A stretch of DNA of 64,000 bases from assembly GCA_014904985.1 (NCBI GenBank), contig MU129133.1:1-64000 (forward strand), given 5' to 3'. The notes below the pieces were generated by a model. That model saw nothing but the letters and a program-made list of their open reading frames with translations. It did no database searches and was not told the origin of the DNA. Position 1 is the first letter of the stretch. Every line of letters begins with the position of its first letter. This DNA is from Hydnum rufescens UP504. Lineage: Eukaryota > Basidiomycota > Agaricomycetes > Cantharellales > Hydnaceae. The position numbers and the translations under genes are program-made. Shown in pieces: positions 10,141 through 20,986 of this stretch.

Positions 10141-13100
10141 ATGGATCCCACTTCCGCCGACACAGATGTCCAAGCCGTCCAATCCAATCAAGGTGTCATC
10201 GGCTTCGAAGTGGCTGACAAATGTATCGGAGAGCCTTCACAGCATACCTTATCGTGTAATGTCGATCTGGAGTCGTCCTCTCAGTCTGTGTCCCCTTCAA
10301 CCAATACCCTTTCGATGGTACTTTTTATGTGCCATATAAATTTGCCAGACCTCATTTAACCGCATTTTCAGCTCTCGCCTGCCTTAACGTATCCAATAGG
10401 CGGAGATGAAGCGCGCTCGCGCTCACCATTTGCATTTGGTACCATCGACATTAACGCATCAGTGGAATCTTTCATGTCACATCTATTCACACATTCATGG
10501 CGGATCCCTACCACCTATACCATTTCCAATCTATGCGCATACATTGACCGGACTCCTGCCGCTCACATTAGCTTGTCAAAATGGTGCAAGGAGCTGACAG
10601 TGGTCCCTCACGAATTCTTGCTTCTACAAGTAGAAGGTCCGCAAACCCAGCAATTTTGGCTGCGTATCGACAGGCGTCCGCGGCGAGATGCAACACTCGC
10701 CCGTCTGATGTCTTCAACATCCTCGTCCGACGACACTGTGAGTATGCTCTTGTGTATAGATTTATTTCAGCTGATGAGATGCTTGGGTTCCCTATGCAGG
10801 CAGAATTGAGCACAAGTCCTCACTCTCTGTTCAAATCGAAAAGCGAGGTCATAGTTGAAACTAAGTTTAGACATCCACCGTCTCTACACAACCTCGGCAT
10901 TCTTCTGTCCATCCTAGAGGAAGAATCCCCCATGTACAAGCTATGGCCAGTGCGTATTTTCCTTGGACCAGAGGGAAATTCATTGACAGAGTCGTCTCTC
11001 CAGCAAAATTGTTTTTTTTTTTGTTCTATCATCTATGAGCATCTATTTTCCATCGGGAGGGGGGTGAATACCTCCGGCGTTCCAAGCAAATTATCCATGT
11101 CTCTCGCCCCAGATGTCAGAACGAACATCAATCGCCGCGTGAAGGACTCTTTGTTAGTTTTTATTGGCTCAGCCAAATTATTGATGGCTTTGTTGACGCA
11201 CCTTCTTTATAGCTCGAATGTGCCTCCTTCCGGATCTGAGCCGGTCTCCAGACTCCCACCAAGGGGACTTCTCACGAGGGCACGCGAGCTGCCCAACATT
11301 CCATCACTGGCATCCTCAAATTGGGAAGAGCCATCTGCGCTTGTCAAGGACCTTCCTCGAGCCGTCCATGCGGCGTATGACTCCAGCTGGGAAGACGCGC
11401 CGTTGTCATGTCTCCCAATCACTCGAGGCGGAATATTGACCAAAATCTTGTCATGGCTGGAGAAGGTCAATGACAGCGTGCCCTCAATATACTGGCTACA
11501 TGGACTCGCCGGGACCGGCAAGTCTGTGATTGCTAGGACTGTCGCCGAAAGAGCTGCGGACAGAGGCATGCTCGGTGCGAAGTTTTTCTTCTCTCGAGGT
11601 GATCGCCCTTTGCGAGACCCGTCACTCGTCTTCGCTTCCCTCGCCTTTCAGCTGGCCCAATCTGACGACACCTTCAAGAATATCATCGGAAATGCTCTAA
11701 AGGAGGATGCCTCAATCGGGTACAAAGGGTTTCTGCCGCAGTTGCAGGCTTTGCTCTTAAGCCCTTTGCTCAAAATCAATCGGAATGGGCGCACCACACT
11801 TATCGTGCTTGACTCTCTTGATCAGTGTGAAGAATCGGGAGCAGGAGAAATTTTGAGACTTTTGGTGTCCCTCGCTTCCCGAATTCCATTTCTCCGGATC
11901 CTCATTACAAGTCGGCCAGAACCTCGGATAGTCTCGGTGGTCGTTGAGACTGTGGCTCGTGCAAAGGTTGTTCTTCATGACCTCGAGGCTTCCGTTGTTC
12001 AGGAAGATATCCGCCGCTATATTCGTCATGGGTTGACTGAAATTCCCGAGAGACTTGGCCTTCGTATGCCTAGCGACTGGATCACGGACGAGGAGACGAA
12101 TTTATTAATAAAGAGGGCGGGGGGGTCCTTTGCTCATGCTGCCGTGGCCCTCCGATTCATCGCTGATGATCGCGTGCGAGACCCTCGCAGGCTCCTACGC
12201 ATGATCCTTGACACCCAAACTGCACACGAGGTGGGGGCCGCAGCATTCTGGATATTGGACAAACTATACGAGTGCATACTTCACAACCTTGCTGACCCGT
12301 GCCAAGGAGTCATTGTCGAGCAGTTTCAAGTGATTGTTGGGAGTATCGTAGTATTGCGGGAACCTCTCCCGCTGTACTCATTGGCAAAGTTTGTCGGGTA
12401 TGAGACAGACATCGTTCATGGTTGCTTGTATCATCTTCGTTCAGTGATTATCCCCCACTCAATGTTCACGAGGCGCCCCGGATCTGTGATTGGTCGTTTG
12501 TGGATTTCATCATCGACGCTTCCCGGTGCTCCATGGGTGGCTTCGTTATTACCGTCCCAAAACAGGAACAACGCCATGCGCTTCGTTGCTTTGACCTGAT
12601 GGCTAGATTCCTCAAGCGGAACATAGGCGGGATCTTAGATCCGTCGATTCCGAACAGTGGGGTGAACGGCTTGGAAGGGAAACCGAAAAATGCTCTCCCA
12701 GAGGAGGCTCAATATGCTTGCAGGCACTGGGCGTCCCATGTGTCCTGTGTGGAACACGGAGATGTGGCGGTTATGCAAGCGTTAGAGATGTTCTCACTGA
12801 AGATGATTTTATGGTGGTTTGAGGCGATGAGTCTCATTGGCAGTATTCCTATTGCTGCTGGAAGCATCAACGCGGTTTTTCGATGGGCCGTAAGTGCAAT
12901 CGTCTTCGATGCTGTTGTGTATTGTTTCAATATTTCTCCACGATAGATGAGCTCAGGCTGCCCAACGGCTGTACTGACAATATTGTCGGATGCGCACCGT
13001 TTCATTCTTGCCCACGCAGAAATCATTGGGGCCTATGCGCTGCACGTATATCACTCGGCATTACCATTTACACCTCGCGACACCGCCCTCTATAAAACCT

Positions 13101-14638
13101 ATTCCCATGAAGAAATGCACACCATCACTGTCCTTCAAGGAGTGGAGTCCCGGTGGCCATTCTGCTTGAGTACATTAACTGATCATTCTGATTGGGTCAA
13201 TTGTGTTGCGTTCTCTCCCGATGGGTCGCGGCTGGCCTCGTGCTCGAGTGACTGCACGGTGCAGCTGTGGGATGCCGAGTCGGGATCGCGTATTGTGTCA
13301 CTTGAAGGTCATTGTGGTGTGGTCAAGTCTATCGCATTCTCCCCCGATGGCCTACGGTTAGCCTCGTGTTCGGATGATTGCACAGTGCGCTTGTGGGATG
13401 CCTTATCAGGTGTCCACATTGTAACACTCACTGGCCATTCTGGTGGGGTAAAGTCTGTTGCTTTCTCTCCCGATGGGTTGGACCTAGCCTCGTGCTCGGA
13501 TGATGGGGCAGTGCGATGGTGGGATGCCACGTCCAATGTGCCCATTGCTACTTTGCAATGCCATGCTGATGAGATCAATTCCATTGCATTCTCTCCTGAC
13601 GGGCTGCGACTGGCCTCATGCTCTCATGATTGGACGATCCAATTGTGGTATGCTGTGCTGCCGGCACACATTGCGACCTTAGAAGGCCATTCCGGCAGGG
13701 TTAGGTCAGTTGTGTTCTCTCCCGATGGATTGTGCTTGGCCTCGTGCTCAGATGATTTTACAATACGGCTGTGGAATGCACTGTCGGGCGTGCCCATTGT
13801 GACACTCGAAGGACATTCTGATTGGGTCAACTCAATAGCATTCTCTCCCAGTGGGTTGCAGCTGGCCTCTTGCTCTTATGATTGTACAGTCCGGATGTGG
13901 GACATCCCGTCAGGCGCACACATTGGAACACTGGAAGGCCATAGTGACTGGGTGAAATCCGTGTCATTTTCCCCCGATGGGTTGCGGCTGGCCTCATGCT
14001 CCGACGATGGTGCAGTGCGATTATGGGACACTGCGGTAGCCTGGCCCGCTGCGACAATGGAATGTCATTCTAGCAGAGTCAAGTTCATTGCACTCTCTCC
14101 TGACGGGCGGCGGCTGGCATCATGCTCGGATGATCGTACAGTGAGGTTGTGGGATCTGACTTCGGGCGCACAAATCATGACACTAGAAGGTCATTCGGAC
14201 TGGGTGAATTCCGTTGTGTTTTCCCCTGATGGGCTGCGATTAGCCTCCTGCTCAGACGATGGAACAGTGCGATTATGGGATGCCATATCGGGCACGCACA
14301 TCATGAGGCTGGAAGGTCATTCTGACTGGGTCAATTCCCTGGCATTCTCTCCCGATGGATTGCGGCTGGCCTCGTGTTGTCATGATGGCACAGTGAGGCT
14401 GTGGGATGCCCTATCAGGAGCGCATAATGCGACGCTGAAAGGTCATTCCAAGTCAGTCAAGTCAGTTGCATTCTCGCTCGATGGGTTGCGTTTGGCATCC
14501 TGCTCGGAGGACCGTGAAGTGCGTTTGTGGGACACCGTATCCCGCACAATCATCGCGCAACTAAACCGTACAAACGTCACTCTTTTTGCTGAATTTTCTA
14601 TTGGTGAGCATCATATGCTATTAGTGTGGCGTTCCTAG
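10141..14638 (+). CDS. NACHT-WD40 NLR (STAND) protein with one frameshift
   Basis: Fungal NLR of HET-E type architecture, a presumed intracellular receptor for non-self or stress. Exons: 10141-10317, 10372-10737, 10800-10949, 11004-11152, 11213-12889, 12947-14638; introns are 54-62 nt. The sum is 4211 nt, one base short of 1404 codons. The missing base lies at the C run near 12450, where the frame switches before NVHEAPRICDW. Order: N-terminal module (LFTHSW, LSKWCK, HEFLLL, then QNCFFFCSIIYE) shared with the Hsp70-like genes here; NACHT with Walker A GLAGTGKS near residue 377, Walker B TLIVLDSLDQ and LITSRPEPR; helical region; 11 WD40 repeats. The introns at 10950-11003 and 11153-11212 are stop-free multiples of three. 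The frame stops at TAG 14636-14638, but WD-like sequence continues beyond. The frameshift may be a sequencing error. Confidence 0.88.
10429..11152 (+). other. N-terminal module shared by NLR and Hsp70-like genes
   Basis: A roughly 190-residue module. Part 1 has LFTHSW, then ISNLCAYID, LSKWCK, HEFLLL, WLRIDRR. Part 2 has SEVIVETKF and LLSILEEESPMYKL. Part 3 has QNCFFFCSIIYEHL.SIGRG. The minus-strand Hsp70-like copy at 34.7-34.0 kb gives LFTHSW, LKWCK, HEFLLL, WLRLERR, VQVETEF, LLSIVKEGSPNYKL and ENCYFFCAVIYEIL in the same order, with introns after SGDT/SDDT and before ENC/QNC in both. I do not recognise this as a named domain. Confidence 0.8.
13174..14562 (+). repeat. Array of 11 WD40 repeats, about 126 bp each
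   Basis: Each unit is about 42 residues of the form [17 protein letters not shown] followed by RLASCSDD-TVRLWDA-SG. Units are highly alike at the DNA level and differ mainly in a few surface-type positions: the two or three residues after GHS, the residue after CSDD, and the loop after LWDA. Such internally conserved arrays are typical of fungal NLR recognition domains, where repeats are shuffled by recombination. Confidence 0.9.
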
Positions 14639-14899
14639 GTGACCCGACTTTCTTTCTACTTCTTAGACTCCGAATCTCCAATGATCCACACACGCATTGC
14701 AGTCCTGGTTCCACAGGTCCGATTACTTGACCGGTGGATAGAAATATCCCACGCTCGGGACTCTCGGTTTGAAAGGATCTGCCGCGTCCCCACATCTTAT
14801 ATACCCACTACTCAAATTCAGGTCTCCGACGTGCGGATTGTGGTCGGATGTGCAGATGGTCGCGTTTTAATACTGAGTACTGTAGGACTGACCGTTTGA
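14639..14899 (+). pseudogene. In-frame C-terminal continuation of the NLR after TAG
   Basis: Directly after the TAG at 14636-14638 the same frame stays open for 86 codons and ends in VSDVRIVVGCADGRVLIL, which looks like a final WD-type blade strand of related NLRs. Either the TAG is a nonsense mutation or the protein ends here and this is former coding sequence. A 35-nt GTGAGC...CTAG intron could remove the TAG but shifts the frame. Confidence 0.5.
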
Positions 14900-15359
14900 G
14901 ATATCTTAAATATTGTATCACCCAAGGCCATTTACACCATAGCATGAATAGTCGACATTACTTCCAAACTTTTGGCTATTAGTTGTATCTCTCCAACTCG
15001 TCTCGATTTATAAATTCCTGAGTTCAGTGTGTGGGACGGGATCCCAAGTGCAGTGGAAGCATCCAACTTCACTTGACACCCAAGCAACCAAATGAGGGGC
15101 CCTTCACAACCAAATCATGGGATTAAAACAAGAGATGGAAGTAGATGTAGGAAGCACAAAGAGTGATACATCCAACAAGGAACATTAGAGTAATACCCCC
15201 CACTCAAATCAGGAAATTGAAGATGACTCTTCCACACTCAGGCCCATCATAGAAGAGTGCTCCGCGAACCTCTATCAAAGAACAATCAGCTTATTACCAA
15301 GACGGAGAACAAAGGCTAGCCCTTGCCAGCACTATCCAACTCCAGCCCAAACTCGAGGT
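14900..15359. other. Intergenic region, no gene seen
   Basis: About 460 bp between the tail-to-tail NLR (+) and Hsp70-like (-) copies. It is A/C-rich without open frames of note, and no repeat or regulatory element is supported. Confidence 0.4.
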
Positions 15360-16700
15360 CTATAGCAATCTCGAAATGTCCGTTTTGGCTCCGGGATCCA
15401 GAACAATTGAAATACCAGTATAAAAGCCTCCAGGAGGAGGATTGTTCGCATGCCACTGGAAGCCGGGGGGCAAACCCAGATCAACGGTCCGGCAACAGAC
15501 TTCGGACGTTTCGCCTTCGTCGGTGTACCGCATGATCTTGTCAGAATCTGAGGTATAAATCACCACGACAAAGTTTCGGTCCATCGACTTAACCGTCAGA
15601 TCTCATTAGAACTTCGGAGGGGGACGCCAGGTGGCACACACCTTGCGGTGTTGCTGAGAATTTGCAGAATTTGGTCTTAACCCTCTGACCTTTCCGCAAG
15701 GTCGCAACCAGATATTGTAACCTGAGCTCAAGCGCGTGAGACTTATTATTGGTTCCGGGAGAAGACCTGACCTGACCGATTCTCGCACATGGTGACCCCA
15801 GCATTATTCTCCTTGATATATGCTGTGCCAATCTTCTGATTCGGCGGGAAGTCTCACACGCATGATATAGCTCTTCGAAGCAATGACGAAAGAAACAAGC
15901 GAGCGACGCGCGAGGCCACATTGAGCAGCACCACGGCAGGTCGCTGTGTCCGCATCTGAAGGACATGCTATGACTTTGATGCGGAGCCGAAGGTTTCCTA
16001 AGATAGTGGGATGAGCAATTGCGTTAACTGCAGTAAAAGACACTTACGTCTACAGGCTTGAACAGATACTTGCTACCCGAGAAACCCCCCACAAGGAGAA
16101 GCGCGTCAATGCGTCGATCCACTCTTCGGATCTGTTCGTCAATGGGCCTAAGTACCTGTGGGGTGGGACACGAACCAGGGTCATGAGGAGATTTAGGCAT
16201 CAAAGTTTTGGAATGCATTAGCTGCTCCACTACAGGGTCGAAAACTTCACAACGCAAGCGGAATCCTGGAATCACCAATTCGCCGTTGATAAGACCCACA
16301 CCAGGGCCATCTAAAACTCATATGAGTCAAGTCCGCACGCAAAGAGCACTGACTGCGTGAGTCAAGAACTGACCAGGATCCTCGGGATTAAAGCAAGTGA
16401 AGTGATATACGCGAGTAGATCTGTCTCGGAAAAAGAGTGCATAAAGTATGCTAAGCTAGCGGCATCAAGGTGGACTGGGTGGTCTGCGAGAAGAGTGCGA
16501 ACGAGCTCCCTGAAACGTAGATCGAGGAAAAACTGAGCCGCAATTGAATCCCGAACGTGCGCAATCTCAAGGTTGTTATGGGAGCCGATGACATTCTATA
16601 CACCGCCAAATCCTGCAGACAAATTCGATGAGGTGCAAGGCATTGGAAATCACGAAATGAAACGGAACACACCACAGTGCGACCTCAAGCGTCACAAATC
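15360..16700 (-). pseudogene. Hsp70-like copy A1, C-terminal half
   Basis: Minus-strand remains of an Hsp70-like gene. An exon at about 16320-16045 carries LINGELVIPGFRLRCEVFDPVV and then RIDALLLVGGFSGSKYLF, the adenosine-binding VGG motif region of the Hsp70 ATPase. The next exon (about 15990-15840) has ADTATCRGAAQCGLARRSLV and ASKSYIMRVRLPAE. Then come LRKGQRVKTKFCKFSA and, at 15584-15360, YTSDSDKIMRYTDEGE and GFYTGISIVLDPG before TAG. Blocks lie in changing frames and the N-terminal half is absent, so it is probably not functional. It stops short of the N-terminal module seen in copies A2, B and C. Confidence 0.7.
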
Positions 16701-16746
16701 ATGAAGTTCTGGCTAGGTTTTAAACATGTTATAATAAATGTAAACA

Positions 16747-17250
16747 ATGCACAGCCGCAGCGTCTGGCTCTCTGATTATACAGTCACGCATCAGATCCGA
16801 ATAACGCTTAGTGTGTCCTCACATTGTCCCTATCAACGGTGTGGCACTGACACTAGGATAGACATGAAATTGACCCGACTCGGCGGCCTATCCTTGACCA
16901 TAGATCAAATAATGACGCTGGGCAAGTCCATGAAAAATGAGGAAGCCCCTCTCGGAGCATACGTCGCCGTGAAAAACGCCCTAAGACCCCTCGACAGGGA
17001 CTTGCTATTAACCACCGACATTTACGGCGTCACATACTATCTCGTGACGACCCAAGTTGCCCTTCATGAATTCGGTGACAAGCGCCTGCATGAGCCGATT
17101 GCTGAAGGCAAATACGAGGTGCCGATAAGGGAATTGATGAGGCGGCATGGGGTTGATGATATTGAATTCATCACAATAATTCAGCAGTATCGTGTGAGTG
17201 CCATGATCTTAATCCCACGGAGCGGATTTCTAAGTCCTGTCTCAGGGTGA
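16747..17250 (+). CDS. Unassigned open frame, possible exon
   Basis: A 167-codon plus-strand frame between two Hsp70-like fragments of opposite orientation. From about 16864 it reads like a real protein: MKLTRLGGLSLTIDQIMTLG, AVKNALRPLDRDLLLTTDIY, VALHEFGDKRLHEPI and VPIRELMRRHGVDD. A GTGAGT donor-like site lies at about 17192 after QQYR, so the reading frame may continue by splicing. No signal peptide or known motif is seen. It may be a piece of an unrelated gene carried in by recombination. Confidence 0.35.
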   Translation: MHSRSVWLSDYTVTHQIRITLSVSSHCPYQRCGTDTRIDMKLTRLGGLSLTIDQIMTLGKSMKNEEAPLGAYVAVKNALRPLDRDLLLTTDIYGVTYYLVTTQVALHEFGDKRLHEPIAEGKYEVPIRELMRRHGVDDIEFITIIQQYRVSAMILIPRSGFLSPVSG

Positions 17251-17599
17251 CTGATTGAAGAACTCTACAATGATCCCGAGATGGTTCTATCAGCTGCAGC
17301 CTTGAATATAACTAGTCAGCTCTCGCCAACATAGCCCTCAAACTGTTCATCACCTCTCTTCGAAGATTCGTAAACTTCATGGGAAGAGTATGCAGAAGTG
17401 ATATGTGGGGAAGAATCAATCTCTTTCATGTACAGTATCGTTCAAATTGAAAGCAAGTACTCAATCGACTGAATACCCCCGTTTGAATTGCGCCGGAAGC
17501 AGGAACTGTGATCCACACTATTGCATGAAATAGTAAAGATATACTGGGACTGAGTGTAGCCCGGGCATGCGGAGGATTCCACTTCGCACGGGAAATTGA

Positions 17600-19410
17600 T
17601 GCATAGCGTCAGCTTCGTTCTGCTTATGAGACAGCAATGCTCGGGGACACGTTGTAGAGTCGGAATCTTAATCGCCCTTGCCATTTTCCCCCGCAAAACC
17701 ATACTGCTTGGGCCACTGTATTCTTCACAGAAGAGGCCAAGTGAAGGTACTATTTAGCACGCGCAATCTAGTCACTTCGACTCTCAATTTCGGTGCCAAT
17801 CTCAAAAACTATGAGAAAGCTTGAATCATCAATGGAACGGACGTACGCGAGAATTAATCGCCTGTATCAAACCCATGCTAGGAAGGCTGAACGAGAAATA
17901 TAGGTGAGGAAGCTTAAGAATCAGGTCTGGACTCACTTTGGGTAGACCGCATATCCCATCATCTCGCAGTCCCGCACATTCCAGATCGCTGCAACGACTA
18001 CGGAGGCGACGTCTCAATCGCATATGCAAGATAATGCACGCAGGGGCCTTACGAATGCAGAAGTCAGCAGATCCTACAGCGTTGAATCATTATGAAAGAA
18101 CATGAAAAGAATATACAGAAGCCCTAGCGCCTCTTCTGCATAACCACATTGGAGGGTCCTCGGTTTCGCGCTCCATACGGGTGGCTTCGAGGCCTCCAGG
18201 ACCCCAGGCAGCAACGCGGCCTTTCATGTCATAAATCAGAGAAGTAGCTATAGGAGCCTTGCAATTTTCTCCGGGAAATAGGGTCTGTTTGACCGTGGCC
18301 GGCGAAATGCCACATGCTACTCCAAATAACACGGTGCCGAAATAAATAGAATCAGTAAGCTTTACCCTCTTTGTTGAGGGGGATCCGTGGAAGGTGGTGG
18401 GCCATCTGAGATCACTGCCTTGACCGTCTGCGAACTTCTGGGCCGATGCCATCTCCAAGACTAATGACTGGGGAAAGACGACCCGAGGCTGAGATCCCAT
18501 TATCCGGGGAAGGATCCTGTTCAATGGGACCATCGGAACCCCCCCCCGGGAAATGATGGGACGGCTCGCTGCCAATTCTTCTGGCTGCTGGGCAGGTGAG
18601 ACCTGCTCCCCACAGGGGCGCGAAGGGGAACATGTGGCAGCTCCTTCGCCAAGAGATTCTTGAGTCCAAGAAATCAACACGTTATTGATGCTTCAATCTA
18701 ATATAAAGGGGGTGAAGAAACTCACAGGGAACGAGTAATGTACTTTTTGATTCTTGCCTTGGTCTTCGGAACAAAAAACCATGGAAAACTTGGTCGCAGT
18801 GTCAGAGACGTTCACCCCGTTGCCCGCGGAAATGAGGTTCTCGTGTACGACCGCACAGAAAAAGTAAGAGTTCTCCTGAGAATAGTGATCAATCGAGGGG
18901 ACAGAAAGGGAGACGGAGATACTCGCTGAATATAGCTCGCATTCAGGGGGTTCTTTCATCAGGAAGGATAGAAGAGTACGTAGCGTTTCCAAAGGGAGGG
19001 AGACAGTGAATTCTGTCTCAACTGGACCCTATCATCGAAGGGGGGTTCATGCGAGAGTGCTTCCAAATGCGATTCATATCCGTACATGAGTCTTCATAGT
19101 GTCGCTGGAGGGAAGAGGCAAGATGATGCAATTCGCGGTTCCAGCACTCTCGTGCACCTGACGCTCAGGACTTAACCATACGGCGGCAGCTTTTCTGGTC
19201 TCACTACGTTCAGGAGCAAGAACTAGGTCAGTGCATTCTGATCTTGGCACCATTTCAGGAGACTTGATGGGCGCGGGAGGAGCTGATTTAGTGTAGGAAG
19301 CTAGGAGCATAGATCTGGGATGCAGTGTGAGTCGAGACGATTCCATGAGTGGGTGAACAAATGTGACTGGACGGTCGCTACAGAGAAGTTGGTGCAAAAC
19401 CGCGAGAGGC
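17600..19410 (-). pseudogene. Hsp70-like copy A2, internally deleted
   Basis: Runs right to left. The N-terminal module is decayed at 19400-19160 (HLFTHSWNRL, LLKWC, with in-frame stops) and better kept at 18990-18700 (LRTLLSFLMKEPPECELYS, intron, ENSYFFCAVVHENLISAGNG). A linker exon follows at 18680-18350. The start of the ATPase domain is at 18340-18100 (YFGTVLFGVACGISPATV, PIATSLIYDMKGRVAAWG). A short exon AAIWNVRDCEMMGYA lies near 17990. The sequence then jumps to the C-terminal block FEIGTEIESR near 17790 and the last exon VWFCGGKWQGRLRF near 17710. The middle of the ATPase domain is missing. Confidence 0.7.
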
Positions 19411-19830
19411 AGTCAGGAGGAATGCGAGGTTGTGGTGCCTGATCTTTGACGGGGTCCTGTGAAAACAATAGCCAGGTGAGATCCTACTGATTCACGCAGG
19501 TTAGAAAAACGTGCCTCGGGACCATCATCGGTAGAACTCGATGAGGTTCCCTAGAAAGTGTGGGGATCAACAAGAATTGATCACCTCAGAGCCAAAAAGT
19601 CAAGCAAGACTGAGAGAGTGGCAGGCGAACTGGCTAGAAGACCCCAAGGAGAAAGGACATGGATGGGAGATGTGGAAATCACGGATCTAGGCGTCCAGGA
19701 AAGCAATAAACACGAGGTCCCGTCAAGATATCCTTAAGACTCGACTCAATTCCCAGACTTGACGAATTAAAGAAGGAGCACATGGTCCAGGACAATGCCT
19801 GCAAATATATAGGTTGTTGTGATCGAAGCC
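19370..19830. promoter_or_regulatory. Duplicated intergenic segment, copy 1
   Basis: Lies between the Hsp70-like copy A2 (minus) and the NLR fragment that follows (plus). Shared landmarks with the segments at 25780-26340 and 27390-27690 are GATCCTACTGATTCAC, CGTGCCTCG, GTGTGGGGATCAACAAG, GAACTGGCTAGAAGACCCCA and AAACACGAGGTCC. Position and repetition suggest a bidirectional promoter for divergent Hsp70-like/NLR pairs. This is inference. Confidence 0.55.
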
Positions 19831-20500
19831 TCACCGCCACTCGTTAGACCATACCGGGCACGTGATGACAGCGAAGAAAGTCACATCGTCGAGGCGAGTC
19901 AAGACGTCCAATCCAATCTGTCTGGCGTGGAAGTGGCCAGCCAATCCTTCACACCATATCTCATTGGGGGATGTTGGTCTGGAATCGTCTTCCCAGTCTA
20001 CTTATCCCATTTCAACCGACACCTTTCGAAGGGCGATCGCGTCCTTTTTACATGCTATCATAAATTAGGGAGATCTCATTTCCCCACTCCTGGTGGATCC
20101 TACACCACTTTCAATCTATGTGCCTACATTGACCAGGCTCTCACCGCTCACATCAGCCTCTCAAAATACTGCAAGAAACTGACAGCGATCACTCAAGAAT
20201 TCTTGCTTCTGCCCATACCTGCCCACTTTCAGGAGCAAGAACTTGTGTTTCAGTCTATTCCGTGCCTTGCACCATTTCAGGAGACTGATGGGGAAGGGAG
20301 TGGATTCAATGTATGAGCATAGATCAGGTGAATAAATTTGATTGGACAGATGCTATAGAGAAGTTGCTGATGCCAAACCGCGCAGAGGGCAGGAGGACTG
20401 CGAGGATGTGATTACCTGGTCTTTGGCCGGGTACTGTGCAACAAAGTAGCTAGGTCAGATCCTACTGATTCATACAGGTTAAAAAAATCTTATATGACCA
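19830..20500. pseudogene. Head-to-head chimera of NLR and Hsp70-like 5' ends
   Basis: Plus-strand 19850-20215 matches the NLR exons 1-2 (FNLCAYIDQALTAHISLSKY, TQEFLLL). At about 20216 the sequence switches to the reverse complement of the homologous Hsp70-like module (minus strand: LLKWCKARNRLKHKFLLLKV) and runs into that gene's own 5' flank (20370-20490, with GATCCTACTGATTCATACAG). The switch lies inside the shared HEFLLL coding region, so the module homology itself probably mediated the inversion. Confidence 0.65.
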
Positions 20501-20986
20501 GTGTACCGCACACCGATTTGTTATTTCCCATGATGATGTACAAAATGTTGTGAGAGCAGCGAACCAGCTTGAAAGTCAAAAGAAGCGAAAGTAGGGGGCT
20601 CAAGAGGAAGTGGGCAGCACCAATGAGGATAAAAATGAGGATTCATGAATGGGCGATTTATGCATCCCCCTCTGCATCACAAGGTTTGGGGGGGTTTTTG
20701 TTGGAAGTACATAGCCATAGCACAGTCCACTGGGAATTTAGGCCAGTCTTGGAACCCCCCCCCCCACAGGGAAATTTTCGGTATTCTGGGTCCATTTTGA
20801 CCAGGGGCAGACCCGACACCTCGCGTACCTCTGAGGCAAAGATTGACCCCTCAGCAACAATCATAAATGAGGACAGACGCGTATTTGGATAAGCAGTTCA
20901 CGAACCAGGAAGGGGGAAACATTTCGATCACGAAAGATAGAGATAGGGCGAGACGACCAGCCAAACGAAGCGGGTCAAGGAGGCAC
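20500..20986. other. Intergenic region, unassigned frames only
   Basis: Open frames on both strands (plus 20569-20892; minus 20864-20658) show low-complexity features such as an eight-base C run at 20757-20764 but no family signature. Nothing else is supported. Confidence 0.3.
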
